From assembly GCA_007123465.1 (NCBI GenBank), contig SKLB01000362.1:1-19336 (forward strand): 19,336 nucleotides of DNA, written 5' to 3'. The notes below the pieces were generated by a model. That model was not told the origin of the DNA, did no database searches, and worked only from the letters and a program-made list of their open reading frames with translations. This document shows, piece by piece, positions 1 through 7,500 of the stretch. The position numbers and the translations under genes were made by a program. The number at the start of each line of letters is the position of its first letter. The first letter of the stretch is position 1. The DNA comes from Spirochaetales bacterium. Its GTDB lineage: Bacteria; Spirochaetota; Spirochaetia; DSM-27196; PWMO01.

Positions 1-719
1 ACACCGCCAGTGATCCGATTGTCGAGAGTCTGCTGGTACCCGATATCTCGCTGGCGGTTGCCGAGCGTTTTGCGCTGCAGGGCAAGAAGGTGCTGGTGCT
101 GCTGACCGATATGACCAACTTCGCCGACAGCATGAAGGAGATCGCCATCACCCAGGAACAGGTGCCGTCAAACCGCGGCTATCCGGGCGATCTCTACAGC
201 CAGCTGGCGTCGCGCTACGAAAAAGCGGTTGACTTCGAAGGCGCAGGATCGATCACGATTCTCGGTGTCACAACCATGCCCGGAGATGACGTGACGCATC
301 CCGTACCGGACAACACCGGATACATCACCGAAGGCCAGTACTACCTGCGTAACGGGCGTATCGAACCGTTTGGTTCGCTGTCGCGTCTGAAGCAGCAGGT
401 CAATGACAAGACGCGCAAGGATCACCGCGCGGTCATGGACGGGATGATCCGGCTCTACGCCGAGTACCGAGAGTCGCTGGAAAAGAAATCGATGGGTTTT
501 CGCATGTCGGAGTGGGACAACAAGCTGCTGAAGTACGGGCACCTGTTTGAGCGTGACATGATGGACCTGAGCGTCAACATACCACTGGAGCAAGCTCTCG
601 ACCGCGGCTGGTCGATTCTATCCGACTGTTTTGAGCCCGATGAGACCGGGCTTCGAACCGAGCTGTGCAAAGAGTTCTGGCCCACCGGGGGCGGCGAGGA
701 AGCAAAGGCAACGGCGTAA
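1..719 (+). CDS. atpB: V-type ATP synthase subunit B, 3' part (5' end outside window)
   Basis: This is the C-terminal portion of the non-catalytic B subunit of the V-type (A/V) rotary ATPase. B alternates with the catalytic A subunit in the cytoplasmic A3B3 head. The frame is open from base 3, giving about 238 residues before the TAA at 717-719. A GTG at 90 lies inside the conserved domain and is not the true start. Family signatures visible are the TDMTNFAD segment, the EIAITQEQVPSNRGYPGDLY loop, the ITEGQ motif and an SRLKQQV stretch matching the usual SRLM region, followed by the C-terminal helical bundle. Whole B subunits are roughly 430-480 residues, so about half is missing upstream. 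The next gene, atpD, begins only two bases after the stop, which fits operon organisation and translational coupling. The last residues (GGGEEAKATA) form a flexible low-complexity tail. Confidence 0.95.
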   Translation, partial: TASDPIVESLLVPDISLAVAERFALQGKKVLVLLTDMTNFADSMKEIAITQEQVPSNRGYPGDLYSQLASRYEKAVDFEGAGSITILGVTTMPGDDVTHPVPDNTGYITEGQYYLRNGRIEPFGSLSRLKQQVNDKTRKDHRAVMDGMIRLYAEYRESLEKKSMGFRMSEWDNKLLKYGHLFERDMMDLSVNIPLEQALDRGWSILSDCFEPDETGLRTELCKEFWPTGGGEEAKATA

Positions 720-721
720 TT

Positions 722-1315
722 ATGGCGAAGGTCAAGCTTACCAAGAACGAACTGAAGCGCCAAAAAGACATGCTGAAGCGCTTCCAACGCTACCTGCCGA
801 CCTTGGTGCTGAAGAAACAGCAACTGCAGATGGTTATCCGCCAGGTCGAGGCAGAGGTCAACAGGAAACTGGCCGAACAGAAACGGTTGACCGACGATCT
901 GATGCAATGGGTGGCGGTGTTCGGTGAGGACCTGTCTCTGGAAGACCTGGTCAGCATCAGCGGTATCAGTACCGATACCGGTAATATTGCCGGTATCGAT
1001 ATCCCGGTGTTCGAGGGCATAGAGTTTGATCAGAAGGAGTGGGACCTTTTCCGCTATCCACTGTGGGTCGACGCCGGGGTACAGCGGCTCAAGGAATTGC
1101 TGGCGCTGGACGCCGAAATCCGCGTGCTCGAGAAGCAGAAAGAGTTGATCGAAGAAGAACTGCGTATAACCACGCAGCGGGTCAACCTGTTTGAGAAAGT
1201 CAAGATCCCCGAAGCCAAAGAGAATATCCGCATGATCCGGATCTATCTTGGCGATCAGCAGACCGCAGCGGTTGTACGCGGTAAGATCGCCAAGAGCAAC
1301 ATAGTCGAGGTGTGA
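722..1315 (+). CDS. atpD: V-type ATP synthase subunit D (central stalk)
   Basis: Subunit D is the long coiled-coil central shaft that transmits rotation between the membrane rotor and the A3B3 head. The product is 197 residues, typical for bacterial and archaeal D subunits. The N-terminal MAKVKLTKNELKRQKDMLKR and the following helix rich in Lys, Leu and Gln are characteristic. A second long helix near the C-terminus (about residues 130-175, rich in E, K, L and I) completes the antiparallel coiled coil. ATG 722 was chosen because it begins exactly at the conserved N-terminus, two bases after the atpB stop. An upstream in-frame start at 665 would add 19 non-conserved residues overlapping atpB. 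A weak AAAGG at 704-708 lies 13 bases upstream, so coupling to atpB translation is likely. It is followed after 6 bases by atpI. Confidence 0.95.
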   Translation: MAKVKLTKNELKRQKDMLKRFQRYLPTLVLKKQQLQMVIRQVEAEVNRKLAEQKRLTDDLMQWVAVFGEDLSLEDLVSISGISTDTGNIAGIDIPVFEGIEFDQKEWDLFRYPLWVDAGVQRLKELLALDAEIRVLEKQKELIEEELRITTQRVNLFEKVKIPEAKENIRMIRIYLGDQQTAAVVRGKIAKSNIVEV

Positions 1316-1321
1316 TGGGCC

Positions 1322-3157
1322 ATGATTGAGAAAATGAAAAAGGCAACCGTCATCGTTCTCGACTCGCACCGCCGTGAAGCGGTAGAGCAGATGCGCGAGG
1401 CAGGGGTGCTTCACGTCGAAATGCTGGGTGTGGAGAGCCAGACAGTCCAGTCGCTGCAGGCCAAACGCCAGTTGATCGAGCGGGCTGTGGCTGTTGTTTC
1501 ACTGGCAGCCGAAAACGCCTCGGTAGAGCTTCCCGAACAGCGCAGCGCTGCCGCGCTTGAAGATCACGAAACCGTCGTGCAGCAGTGCGAAGAGCTGATC
1601 GGCTGGTCAGACGAGATCCGTAATCTGCGCGAAGAGCGCGAACGCCTGGAACGCGATGCCGCGCGGCTGGAGCCGTGGGGTGACTTCAATCCACAGGACC
1701 TGGCGCTGCTGCAGCAGCACGGTGTCAAGATAACCCTGCACACCGCTACCCCTAAAGAGTTTCAGAAACTCGATCGAACGCGGTTGTTCCCGATCAACAG
1801 CGCGCCGGGATTAGTCTATTTTGCCCAGATTCGCCTGGTGGGTGATCCGCGCATTGAGCTCGATGAGACGCCGCAACCAACACAACGGCTGGCGGAACTT
1901 CGCGCTGAGATAGAGCGTATCAACCAGCGAATCGCTGAAGTACAGCAACGGATTCTCGGTCGCGTTGAAGCTACCGCGCTCTACCGTGCGGTGCAGCAGC
2001 AATTGGACGCCGCGATAGAGTTTGAGCAGGTGCACAGCGGCATGGCCGATGAGGGTGCGCTTGCCTACGTAACCGGTTTTGTACCGCAGAGCGAAGTTCC
2101 AGCGCTCAAGGCGGCTGCTTCCAGGGGCAACTGGGGCCTGCTGCTGCGCGACCCCGACCCCGATGATGTGGTTCCTACGCGCATCAAAAATCCCAGGCCG
2201 ATCCGGATCATACAACCGGTGTTTGAACTGATGGGTACTGTGCCGGGATACCGCGAGCTGGATATCAGTTTTTTCTTCCTGGTATTCTTTACCGGCTTCT
2301 TTGCCATGATTATCGGTGACGCCGGTTACGGCTTGATTCTGCTGGCTGTCTCGCTATACGTCATGCTCAAGACACGGGCTGCGTCAAAGCCGGTGCCGCT
2401 CGGTGTGCTCCTGCTGACACTGCTCAGCGCCGCCACAATCGTATGGGGCGCGGTTACCGGCACCTGGTTTGGATACCAGGGTTTTGCCGAACTGCCGTTT
2501 CTGTCGTGGATGATCGTACCCGAGCTCTACAGCTTTAATCCTCAGAGCGCCGAAGTAGTCCAGTGGGTCTGTTTCGTCATCGGTGCGGTGCATCTGGCTA
2601 TTGCGCACGGCTGGACGTTCCTTCGTCAGCTGCGGCAGCAGCCACGAATCCGCAGTCTGGCGCAGCTGGGCTGGCTGACGACAATTGTAGGTCTCTACCA
2701 TCTGGTGCTCACGGTTGTTCTCGGTTATCCGATTGTGGATTATGCGCTGTACCTGATTGTGGGCGGATTTGGTGCGGTGATTGTCTTCTCGATGCAGGAG
2801 CAAGGCCAGAACTTCTTGAAGGGAATCCTGAAAGGAGTGGCCAACGTCATAACCCTGGCTCTGGATGGCGTGAGTGCGTTCTCGGATATCATATCGTATA
2901 TCCGCCTCTTCGCCGTTGGCTTGGCAACCGTAGAGATCGCCGCCAGTTTCAATTCAATGGCCGCCGGGATGGCCGAAGGGGTTTTTGGTACCGTCGCGGC
3001 GGTCGGAGTGCTGTTCCTGGGGCATACGCTGAACCTGGCGATGGCGGCGCTGGCAGTTATTGTACACGGAGTTCGGTTGAACATGTTGGAGTTCTCGGGG
3101 CATCTGGGAATGGAATGGAGTGGCGTTGAGTATACACCGTTCCGGAAGAGTTCGTAG
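1322..3157 (+). CDS. atpI: V-type ATP synthase subunit I (a-subunit, stator ion channel)
   Basis: Subunit I is the stator membrane protein that supplies the ion half-channels next to the K ring. The 611-residue product has the expected two-part layout. Residues 1 to about 310 are cytoplasmic and contain coiled-coil stretches (about 95-125 and 190-225). From about residue 314 there are seven to eight hydrophobic helices, beginning LDISFFFLVFFTGFF and followed by the conserved GDAGYGL motif. The segment SAFSDIISYIRLFAVGLA carries the invariant Arg at about residue 528, which faces the rotor carboxylate during ion translocation. The ATG at 1322 follows the atpD stop by 6 bases. Length and motif order are normal for the family. 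It is co-transcribed with atpB, atpD and atpK. Confidence 0.95.
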   Translation: MIEKMKKATVIVLDSHRREAVEQMREAGVLHVEMLGVESQTVQSLQAKRQLIERAVAVVSLAAENASVELPEQRSAAALEDHETVVQQCEELIGWSDEIRNLREERERLERDAARLEPWGDFNPQDLALLQQHGVKITLHTATPKEFQKLDRTRLFPINSAPGLVYFAQIRLVGDPRIELDETPQPTQRLAELRAEIERINQRIAEVQQRILGRVEATALYRAVQQQLDAAIEFEQVHSGMADEGALAYVTGFVPQSEVPALKAAASRGNWGLLLRDPDPDDVVPTRIKNPRPIRIIQPVFELMGTVPGYRELDISFFFLVFFTGFFAMIIGDAGYGLILLAVSLYVMLKTRAASKPVPLGVLLLTLLSAATIVWGAVTGTWFGYQGFAELPFLSWMIVPELYSFNPQSAEVVQWVCFVIGAVHLAIAHGWTFLRQLRQQPRIRSLAQLGWLTTIVGLYHLVLTVVLGYPIVDYALYLIVGGFGAVIVFSMQEQGQNFLKGILKGVANVITLALDGVSAFSDIISYIRLFAVGLATVEIAASFNSMAAGMAEGVFGTVAAVGVLFLGHTLNLAMAALAVIVHGVRLNMLEFSGHLGMEWSGVEYTPFRKSS

Positions 3158-3184
3158 ATAGAGATATACGGTTAATCCACGAGG

Positions 3185-3191
3185 AAAGGAG
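3185..3191 (+). promoter_or_regulatory. Strong Shine-Dalgarno of atpK
   Basis: AAAGGAG sits 8 bases before the atpK ATG at 3200, within a purine-rich run that begins GAGGAAAGGAG. It is clearly stronger than the signals in front of atpD and atpI. This fits the need for many copies of the rotor subunit per complex compared with one D and one or two I. The stoichiometry link is an inference from family knowledge. Confidence 0.7.
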
Positions 3192-3199
3192 ACACATCA

Positions 3200-3631
3200 A
3201 TGGAATGGGGACTTATAGGAGTTGGTTCGGCGCTGGCACTTGCGGCTGTAGGCTCGGCGCTCGGTGCCGGTAGTGCCGGAATGGCGGCGGTAGGTGCGTG
3301 GAAGAAGTGTTTTGCCCAGAACAAGCCGGCGCCGTTTCTGCTGGTTGCTTTTGTTGGAGCGCCGTTGACCCAGACTATCTACGGGTTCATTCTGATGAAC
3401 GCGCTCGCAGAATCCGCCGCCGGCGGAACCAACGCCGCCATGCTGCTGGGAGCCGGTGTGCTCGGCGGTATTGCGATGGGATTCTCGGCCTGGTTTCAGG
3501 GCAAGTGCGGTGCAGTAGCCTCAGATGCGCTGGCCGAAACCGGAAAAGGCTTTGGTAACTACATCATGGTACTCGGTCTGGTTGAAACGGTGGCTCTCTT
3601 TGTCATGGTGTTCCTGCTGGGCATGGTGTAA
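3200..3631 (+). CDS. atpK: V-type ATP synthase subunit K (rotor proteolipid)
   Basis: This subunit oligomerises into the membrane rotor ring that carries ions past subunit I. The 143-residue product holds four hydrophobic helices, a duplicated hairpin like Enterococcus hirae NtpK (156 residues). Glycine- and alanine-rich packing is seen in GSALGAGSAGMAAVG near the N-terminus and GAGVLGGIAMGFSAW in helix 3. The ion-binding carboxylate is Glu129 in LGLVETVALF (helix 4). The first hairpin has Gln58 rather than a carboxylate, so there is one site per four-helix subunit. Thr57, Gln58, Tyr61, Gln100 and Glu129 correspond in order and spacing to NtpK Thr64, Gln65, Tyr68, Gln110 and Glu139, the Na+ ligands (comparison from memory). 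This favours Na+ coupling. It is the last gene of the operon and an intrinsic terminator follows. Confidence 0.95.
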   Translation: MEWGLIGVGSALALAAVGSALGAGSAGMAAVGAWKKCFAQNKPAPFLLVAFVGAPLTQTIYGFILMNALAESAAGGTNAAMLLGAGVLGGIAMGFSAWFQGKCGAVASDALAETGKGFGNYIMVLGLVETVALFVMVFLLGMV

Positions 3632-3642
3632 CGTACGCTACA

Positions 3643-3678
3643 GAGGGTCGGCCTGTCTGGTCGGCCCTCGCGGTTTTT
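3643..3678 (+). terminator. Intrinsic terminator of the V-ATPase operon
   Basis: An 11-bp stem (arms 3643-3653 and 3659-3669, pairing with two G-U wobbles) closes a 5-base TGTCT loop. Four bases later comes a run of five T at 3674-3678. It starts 11 bases after the atpK stop, exactly where the V-ATPase transcript should end, and separates the operon from the unrelated TPR gene downstream. Confidence 0.8.
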
Positions 3679-3728
3679 CCTGTTTTGCGCGCGCTACCCG
3701 GCCGATAAGTGAACATAGGGAGGCGTGT

Positions 3729-4628
3729 ATGACACGACCAGCCCGTCTCGCGTGGGTAGTGGCGCTGGTTCTTGCTTCAACAACAGTTCTGTGGTCTCAA
3801 GAGGCGCGCGGCGATCTGCCGCCGTGGGTGCTGTACGAGCAGGGTATGCAGCTGTTCGAGCAGGGGCGTTACGGCGAGGCGCTGCGCCGCTTTCGCGCTG
3901 CTGCAGCAGAACGCGCGCCGTTTCCTGAAGCCGAAATCGGCATAGGACGCGTATTCCAGGCCGAAGGTTCGCTCGAACTTGCGCTGCGGCAGTATGAGAC
4001 TGCAATAGAGCAGGCATTTGCATTTGAGATCCGCGAAACCGAGCAGCTGGTCCGCTACCGCATAGCCGACGTACACCGATTGCGCGGCGATGACCGCGCT
4101 TACGTGGAACAGTTAACCCAACTTGCCAACCAGCAGGATGCCTTTTCTGATCCGGCGCTCTCCGACCGGCGCGAGGCCTACCTGAACGTCCTGCGCACCC
4201 GGGGTCTGGACCGATTGATGGTGCTCTACCGCGTCGATGACGATTTTGCGCACCGTGCGCACCGTGAGCTCGGTGTTCACCTCTACAACCAGCGCGACAG
4301 CGACGCTCTGCTGCACCTTACCTTTGCAGCTATGCAGGGCTTCACGCGTCTGGTAGAAGAGCTGCGCCGGATCGAATTCGACTACAGCTATAGCAGCGCC
4401 GCTGAAGTGCTCGCCGATGCGCGCGAGGTCAGCCACTTGCGCCAATACCTCGAGCGCCAGCAGTTTTACCGTACGCTGTATTATCTGGGGCTGGCGCTCG
4501 AACGCGACGACCCAGCTTCCCAGTCCGCGCTGCAGATCTGGCGCACGCTGGCGCAACTGCCCGAGGCCGGACAGTGGTATCGAAGCGCTCTGCAACGCGT
4601 GGGTGGTCCAACCATTCGCAGACGTTGA
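3729..4628 (+). CDS. Exported TPR-repeat protein of unknown function
   Basis: The product is 299 residues. An N-terminal signal peptide is visible: basic MTRPAR, a hydrophobic core WVVALVLASTTVLW, and a likely cleavage near residues 24-28. There is no lipobox cysteine, so it is probably periplasmic. Residues 34 to about 100 form two tetratricopeptide-like helical hairpins, with YEQGMQLFEQGRYGEALRRF as the clearest repeat. A further TPR-like pair appears near the C-terminus (about 247-290). The ATG at 3729 was chosen because AGGGAGG at 3717-3723 lies 5 bases upstream and the signal peptide starts there. The frame stays open upstream only across atpK and the terminator. It stands alone between the V-ATPase terminator and uvrA. 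TPR proteins are usually scaffolds for protein partners, and the partner cannot be inferred here. Confidence 0.85.
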   Translation: MTRPARLAWVVALVLASTTVLWSQEARGDLPPWVLYEQGMQLFEQGRYGEALRRFRAAAAERAPFPEAEIGIGRVFQAEGSLELALRQYETAIEQAFAFEIRETEQLVRYRIADVHRLRGDDRAYVEQLTQLANQQDAFSDPALSDRREAYLNVLRTRGLDRLMVLYRVDDDFAHRAHRELGVHLYNQRDSDALLHLTFAAMQGFTRLVEELRRIEFDYSYSSAAEVLADAREVSHLRQYLERQQFYRTLYYLGLALERDDPASQSALQIWRTLAQLPEAGQWYRSALQRVGGPTIRRR

Positions 4629-4665
4629 TTATCCATCGCCGATGTCGTAGTCTGGCGCAACACGT

Positions 4666-7500
4666 ATGGATAAGATCGTCATCAAGGGTGCGCGTGAGCA
4701 CAATCTCAAGAATATTGACCTTGTGCTGCCACGCGACAGGCTGATTGTAGTCTCGGGCTTGAGCGGCTCGGGAAAATCGTCGCTGGCCTTCGATACGATC
4801 TTTGCCGAAGGGCAACGGCGCTACGTCGAGTCGCTTTCGGCGTATGCGCGGCAGTTTCTCGGCCGTATGGATAAGCCCGACGTTGATTACATCGAAGGGC
4901 TTTCTCCGGCTATCTCGATCGAGCAGAAAAGCACCAACCGCAATCCGCGATCGACCGTCGGCACGGTTACCGAGATCTACGACTACTATCGTCTGCTGTA
5001 CGCCCGCATTGGGATTCCGCACGATCCGGCTACCGGGCAACGGGTAGAGAAGCAGTCGGTTGATGAAATTGTGGATCGCATCCTGGCCTATCCCGAGCAG
5101 AGCAAAGTGATGATACTGGCGCCGGTGGTTCGGCGCAAGAAAGGCTCGCATCAGAAGGTGCTGCAGGACGCCCGCCGCAGCGGTTTTGTGCGCGCTCGTA
5201 TCGACGCTGAAACGCGCAGCCTGGAGGATGAGTTTGAACTGGAGAAGAACCGCTATCACACCATAGAGCTGATCGTTGACCGTGTGCGCATAGCTTCTGA
5301 TGTGCGCGATCGCGTTGCCGAGGCGGTGGAAGCTGCAACCGAGGCCTCCGGCGGCCTGGTGATTGCGGTGCGCAGCGCGCCCGGGCAGGAAGAAGTGGTC
5401 GAGGAGCAGTTCTCAGAGAGCTACGCCTATCCGGACAGCAACCTTTCGTTTCCCGAACTGGAACCGAGAATCTTCTCGTTCAACAATCCATACGGAGCCT
5501 GCCCGAGCTGCTCGGGGCTCGGAATCACAATGGAGTTCGATGTGCGGCGGATTATGTCCGACATGTCGCTCTCGTTCAATCAGGGCGGTATAGTGCCGTA
5601 CAACCCGAAGTCACTATGGTACCGCAGCCGCTTTGAATCGCTGGCTGAATATCTGGGTTTCAGCCTTGACACTCCGCTTGGCGAACTGCCGCAGGAGGTT
5701 ATGCAGACGCTGCTGCACGGAAGCGACGCAACTATCGACGTAACCTATGAGAACAAGAAGGGCACCGGCCGGTTTGAGTATCAGACACAGTTTCCCGGCG
5801 TTTACGCCGATTTGCGCCGGCGCTACAGCGAAAGCACTTCAGAGGGCGTCAAACAGTGGCTCGAAGGGTTCATGACCAACAAGCGCTGCGAGGCGTGTGA
5901 CGGCAAGCGACTGCGGCCTGAGGCGCTGGCGGTTACGGTCGCCGGGGTTGGTATTCACGAGCTTTCGGCCATGTCGGTAACCGGTGCGCTGCAGTTCTTC
6001 GACTCGCTGCAGCTCAGCCGGTCCGAGGCCGAAATTGCGCGTGATGTACTGAAAGAGATCCGCTCGCGGCTGCACTTCATGGAGAGCGTCGGACTCGAGT
6101 ACCTTACCCTCGACCGCTCCGCGTCAACCTTGTCCGGCGGCGAGGCGCAGCGAATCCGGCTGGCAACCCAGATCGGTTCTTCCCTGGTGGGTGTGCTCTA
6201 CATCCTTGACGAACCGACCATAGGCCTGCATCAGCGCGACAACCAGCGTCTGCTCGACACCCTGCTGCATTTGCGCGATATCGGGAACACGTTGATTGTT
6301 GTCGAGCACGACGAGCAGACTCTGCTGGCGGCCGACTACATCGTGGACATGGGTCCAGGCGCCGGGGTGCACGGAGGGCACGTAGTGGCACAGGGCAGCG
6401 TGGCCGACGTTCTGGCAAATCCGCACAGCGTCACCGGGCCGTACCTGAACGGCTCGCGACGCAGCACGGGTTTTCGTATACCGCGAAAGGGCAACGGAAA
6501 GGCCATTCAGCTCAGAGGCGCGCGCGAGCATAACCTCAAGCGGATCGACGTGGAGTTTCCGCTGGGCAAGCTCGTGGTCATCTGCGGCGTCTCGGGGTCC
6601 GGCAAGTCGACGCTGCTGACCGATATTCTCTATCCGCTGCTGCTGAATGCGCTGCACAAACGCAGTGAACCGGTAGGCGCGCACGATTCAGTCAGCGGCG
6701 TGGAGAACGTCGACAAGGTAATTCATATCGATCAGGGGCCGATTGGCCGCACGCCGCGTTCCAATCCGGCAACCTACGTTGGCGTGTTCGCCACCATACG
6801 CGACCTGTTTGCCGGGTTGCCGCAGGCGCGCGCGCGCGGCTTCAAACCGGGCCGCTTCTCTTTCAACGTCAAGGGCGGACGCTGCGAGAACTGTCAGGGA
6901 GCGGGCACCATCAAGATCGAAATGCATTTTCTGCCCGACGTGTTTGTCACCTGCGACGTGTGCGGCGGAAAGCGTTTCAACCGTGAAACCCTCGAGGTGC
7001 TCTACAAAGGCCGCAGCATTCACGACGTACTCGAGATGACCGTTGAAGAATCGGCGCATTTCTTTTCCGCGGTGCCGGCGGTTGAACGCAAACTGCGCAC
7101 GCTGCGCGAAGTAGGACTCGATTATATCAAACTCGGTCAGTCGGCGCTGACGCTATCCGGAGGTGAAGCTCAGCGCGTCAAACTGGCGCTGGAGCTATCC
7201 AGAACAAATAGCGGCAATACGTTCTACATTCTCGATGAGCCGACCACCGGGCTGCACTTTGCAGACGTTGCCAAACTGATGCAGGTGCTGAACGCTCTGG
7301 TGGACAAGGGCAACACCGTAGCGGTGATCGAGCACAACATGGAGGTAATTCTGGGCGCAGACTGGGTCATCGATCTGGGCCCGGAGGGCGGCGCCGCGGG
7401 CGGAGAGCTGATGATTGCCGCCACACCGCAGCAGGTGGCCGACTGCCCGCAGTCACACACAGGCAACTGGATCAAGGAGTACGGAAGGACGTCTGCGTGA
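4666..7500 (+). CDS. uvrA: Excinuclease ABC subunit A (UvrA)
   Basis: UvrA is the damage-sensing ATPase of nucleotide excision repair. It loads UvrB onto lesions as a dimer. The 944-residue length is typical. Two ABC modules are seen: Walker A GLSGSGKSS (31-39) with LSGGEAQR (489-496) and DE at 515-516, then GVSGSGKST (641-649) with LSGGEAQR (830-837) and a second ILDEPTTGLH. Metal-binding pairs are Cys279/Cys282, Cys408/Cys411, and the C-terminal zinc finger Cys740/743/763/766 with standard spacing. The N-terminal CPxC pair, present in most UvrAs just before the ELEPR motif, is replaced by Tyr255 and Ser258. The ATG at 4666 matches the conserved MDKIVIKGAREHNLK start but lacks a clear Shine-Dalgarno sequence. 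The stop overlaps the start of the next gene. Confidence 0.97.
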   Translation: MDKIVIKGAREHNLKNIDLVLPRDRLIVVSGLSGSGKSSLAFDTIFAEGQRRYVESLSAYARQFLGRMDKPDVDYIEGLSPAISIEQKSTNRNPRSTVGTVTEIYDYYRLLYARIGIPHDPATGQRVEKQSVDEIVDRILAYPEQSKVMILAPVVRRKKGSHQKVLQDARRSGFVRARIDAETRSLEDEFELEKNRYHTIELIVDRVRIASDVRDRVAEAVEAATEASGGLVIAVRSAPGQEEVVEEQFSESYAYPDSNLSFPELEPRIFSFNNPYGACPSCSGLGITMEFDVRRIMSDMSLSFNQGGIVPYNPKSLWYRSRFESLAEYLGFSLDTPLGELPQEVMQTLLHGSDATIDVTYENKKGTGRFEYQTQFPGVYADLRRRYSESTSEGVKQWLEGFMTNKRCEACDGKRLRPEALAVTVAGVGIHELSAMSVTGALQFFDSLQLSRSEAEIARDVLKEIRSRLHFMESVGLEYLTLDRSASTLSGGEAQRIRLATQIGSSLVGVLYILDEPTIGLHQRDNQRLLDTLLHLRDIGNTLIVVEHDEQTLLAADYIVDMGPGAGVHGGHVVAQGSVADVLANPHSVTGPYLNGSRRSTGFRIPRKGNGKAIQLRGAREHNLKRIDVEFPLGKLVVICGVSGSGKSTLLTDILYPLLLNALHKRSEPVGAHDSVSGVENVDKVIHIDQGPIGRTPRSNPATYVGVFATIRDLFAGLPQARARGFKPGRFSFNVKGGRCENCQGAGTIKIEMHFLPDVFVTCDVCGGKRFNRETLEVLYKGRSIHDVLEMTVEESAHFFSAVPAVERKLRTLREVGLDYIKLGQSALTLSGGEAQRVKLALELSRTNSGNTFYILDEPTTGLHFADVAKLMQVLNALVDKGNTVAVIEHNMEVILGADWVIDLGPEGGAAGGELMIAATPQQVADCPQSHTGNWIKEYGRTSA
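7483..7488 (+). promoter_or_regulatory. Shine-Dalgarno deciding the lptD-like start
   Basis: GGAAGG inside the 3' end of uvrA lies 8 bases before GTG 7497 and 11 bases before the adjacent ATG 7500. The spacing slightly favours the GTG, while the ATG shares its A with the uvrA TGA stop. The two choices differ by one residue. Confidence 0.5.

Noticed and set aside
455..1414. Long open frame on the minus strand (about 319 codons) opposite atpB and atpD
   Set aside because: It is antisense to two well-supported genes, its translation resembles no family I know, and such frames are expected opposite high-GC coding DNA with biased codons.
4637..4657. Possible operator upstream of uvrA (CGCC and GGCG half-sites 13 bases apart)
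   Set aside because: The half-sites are only four bases, match no LexA box I know, and are expected by chance in GC-rich DNA.
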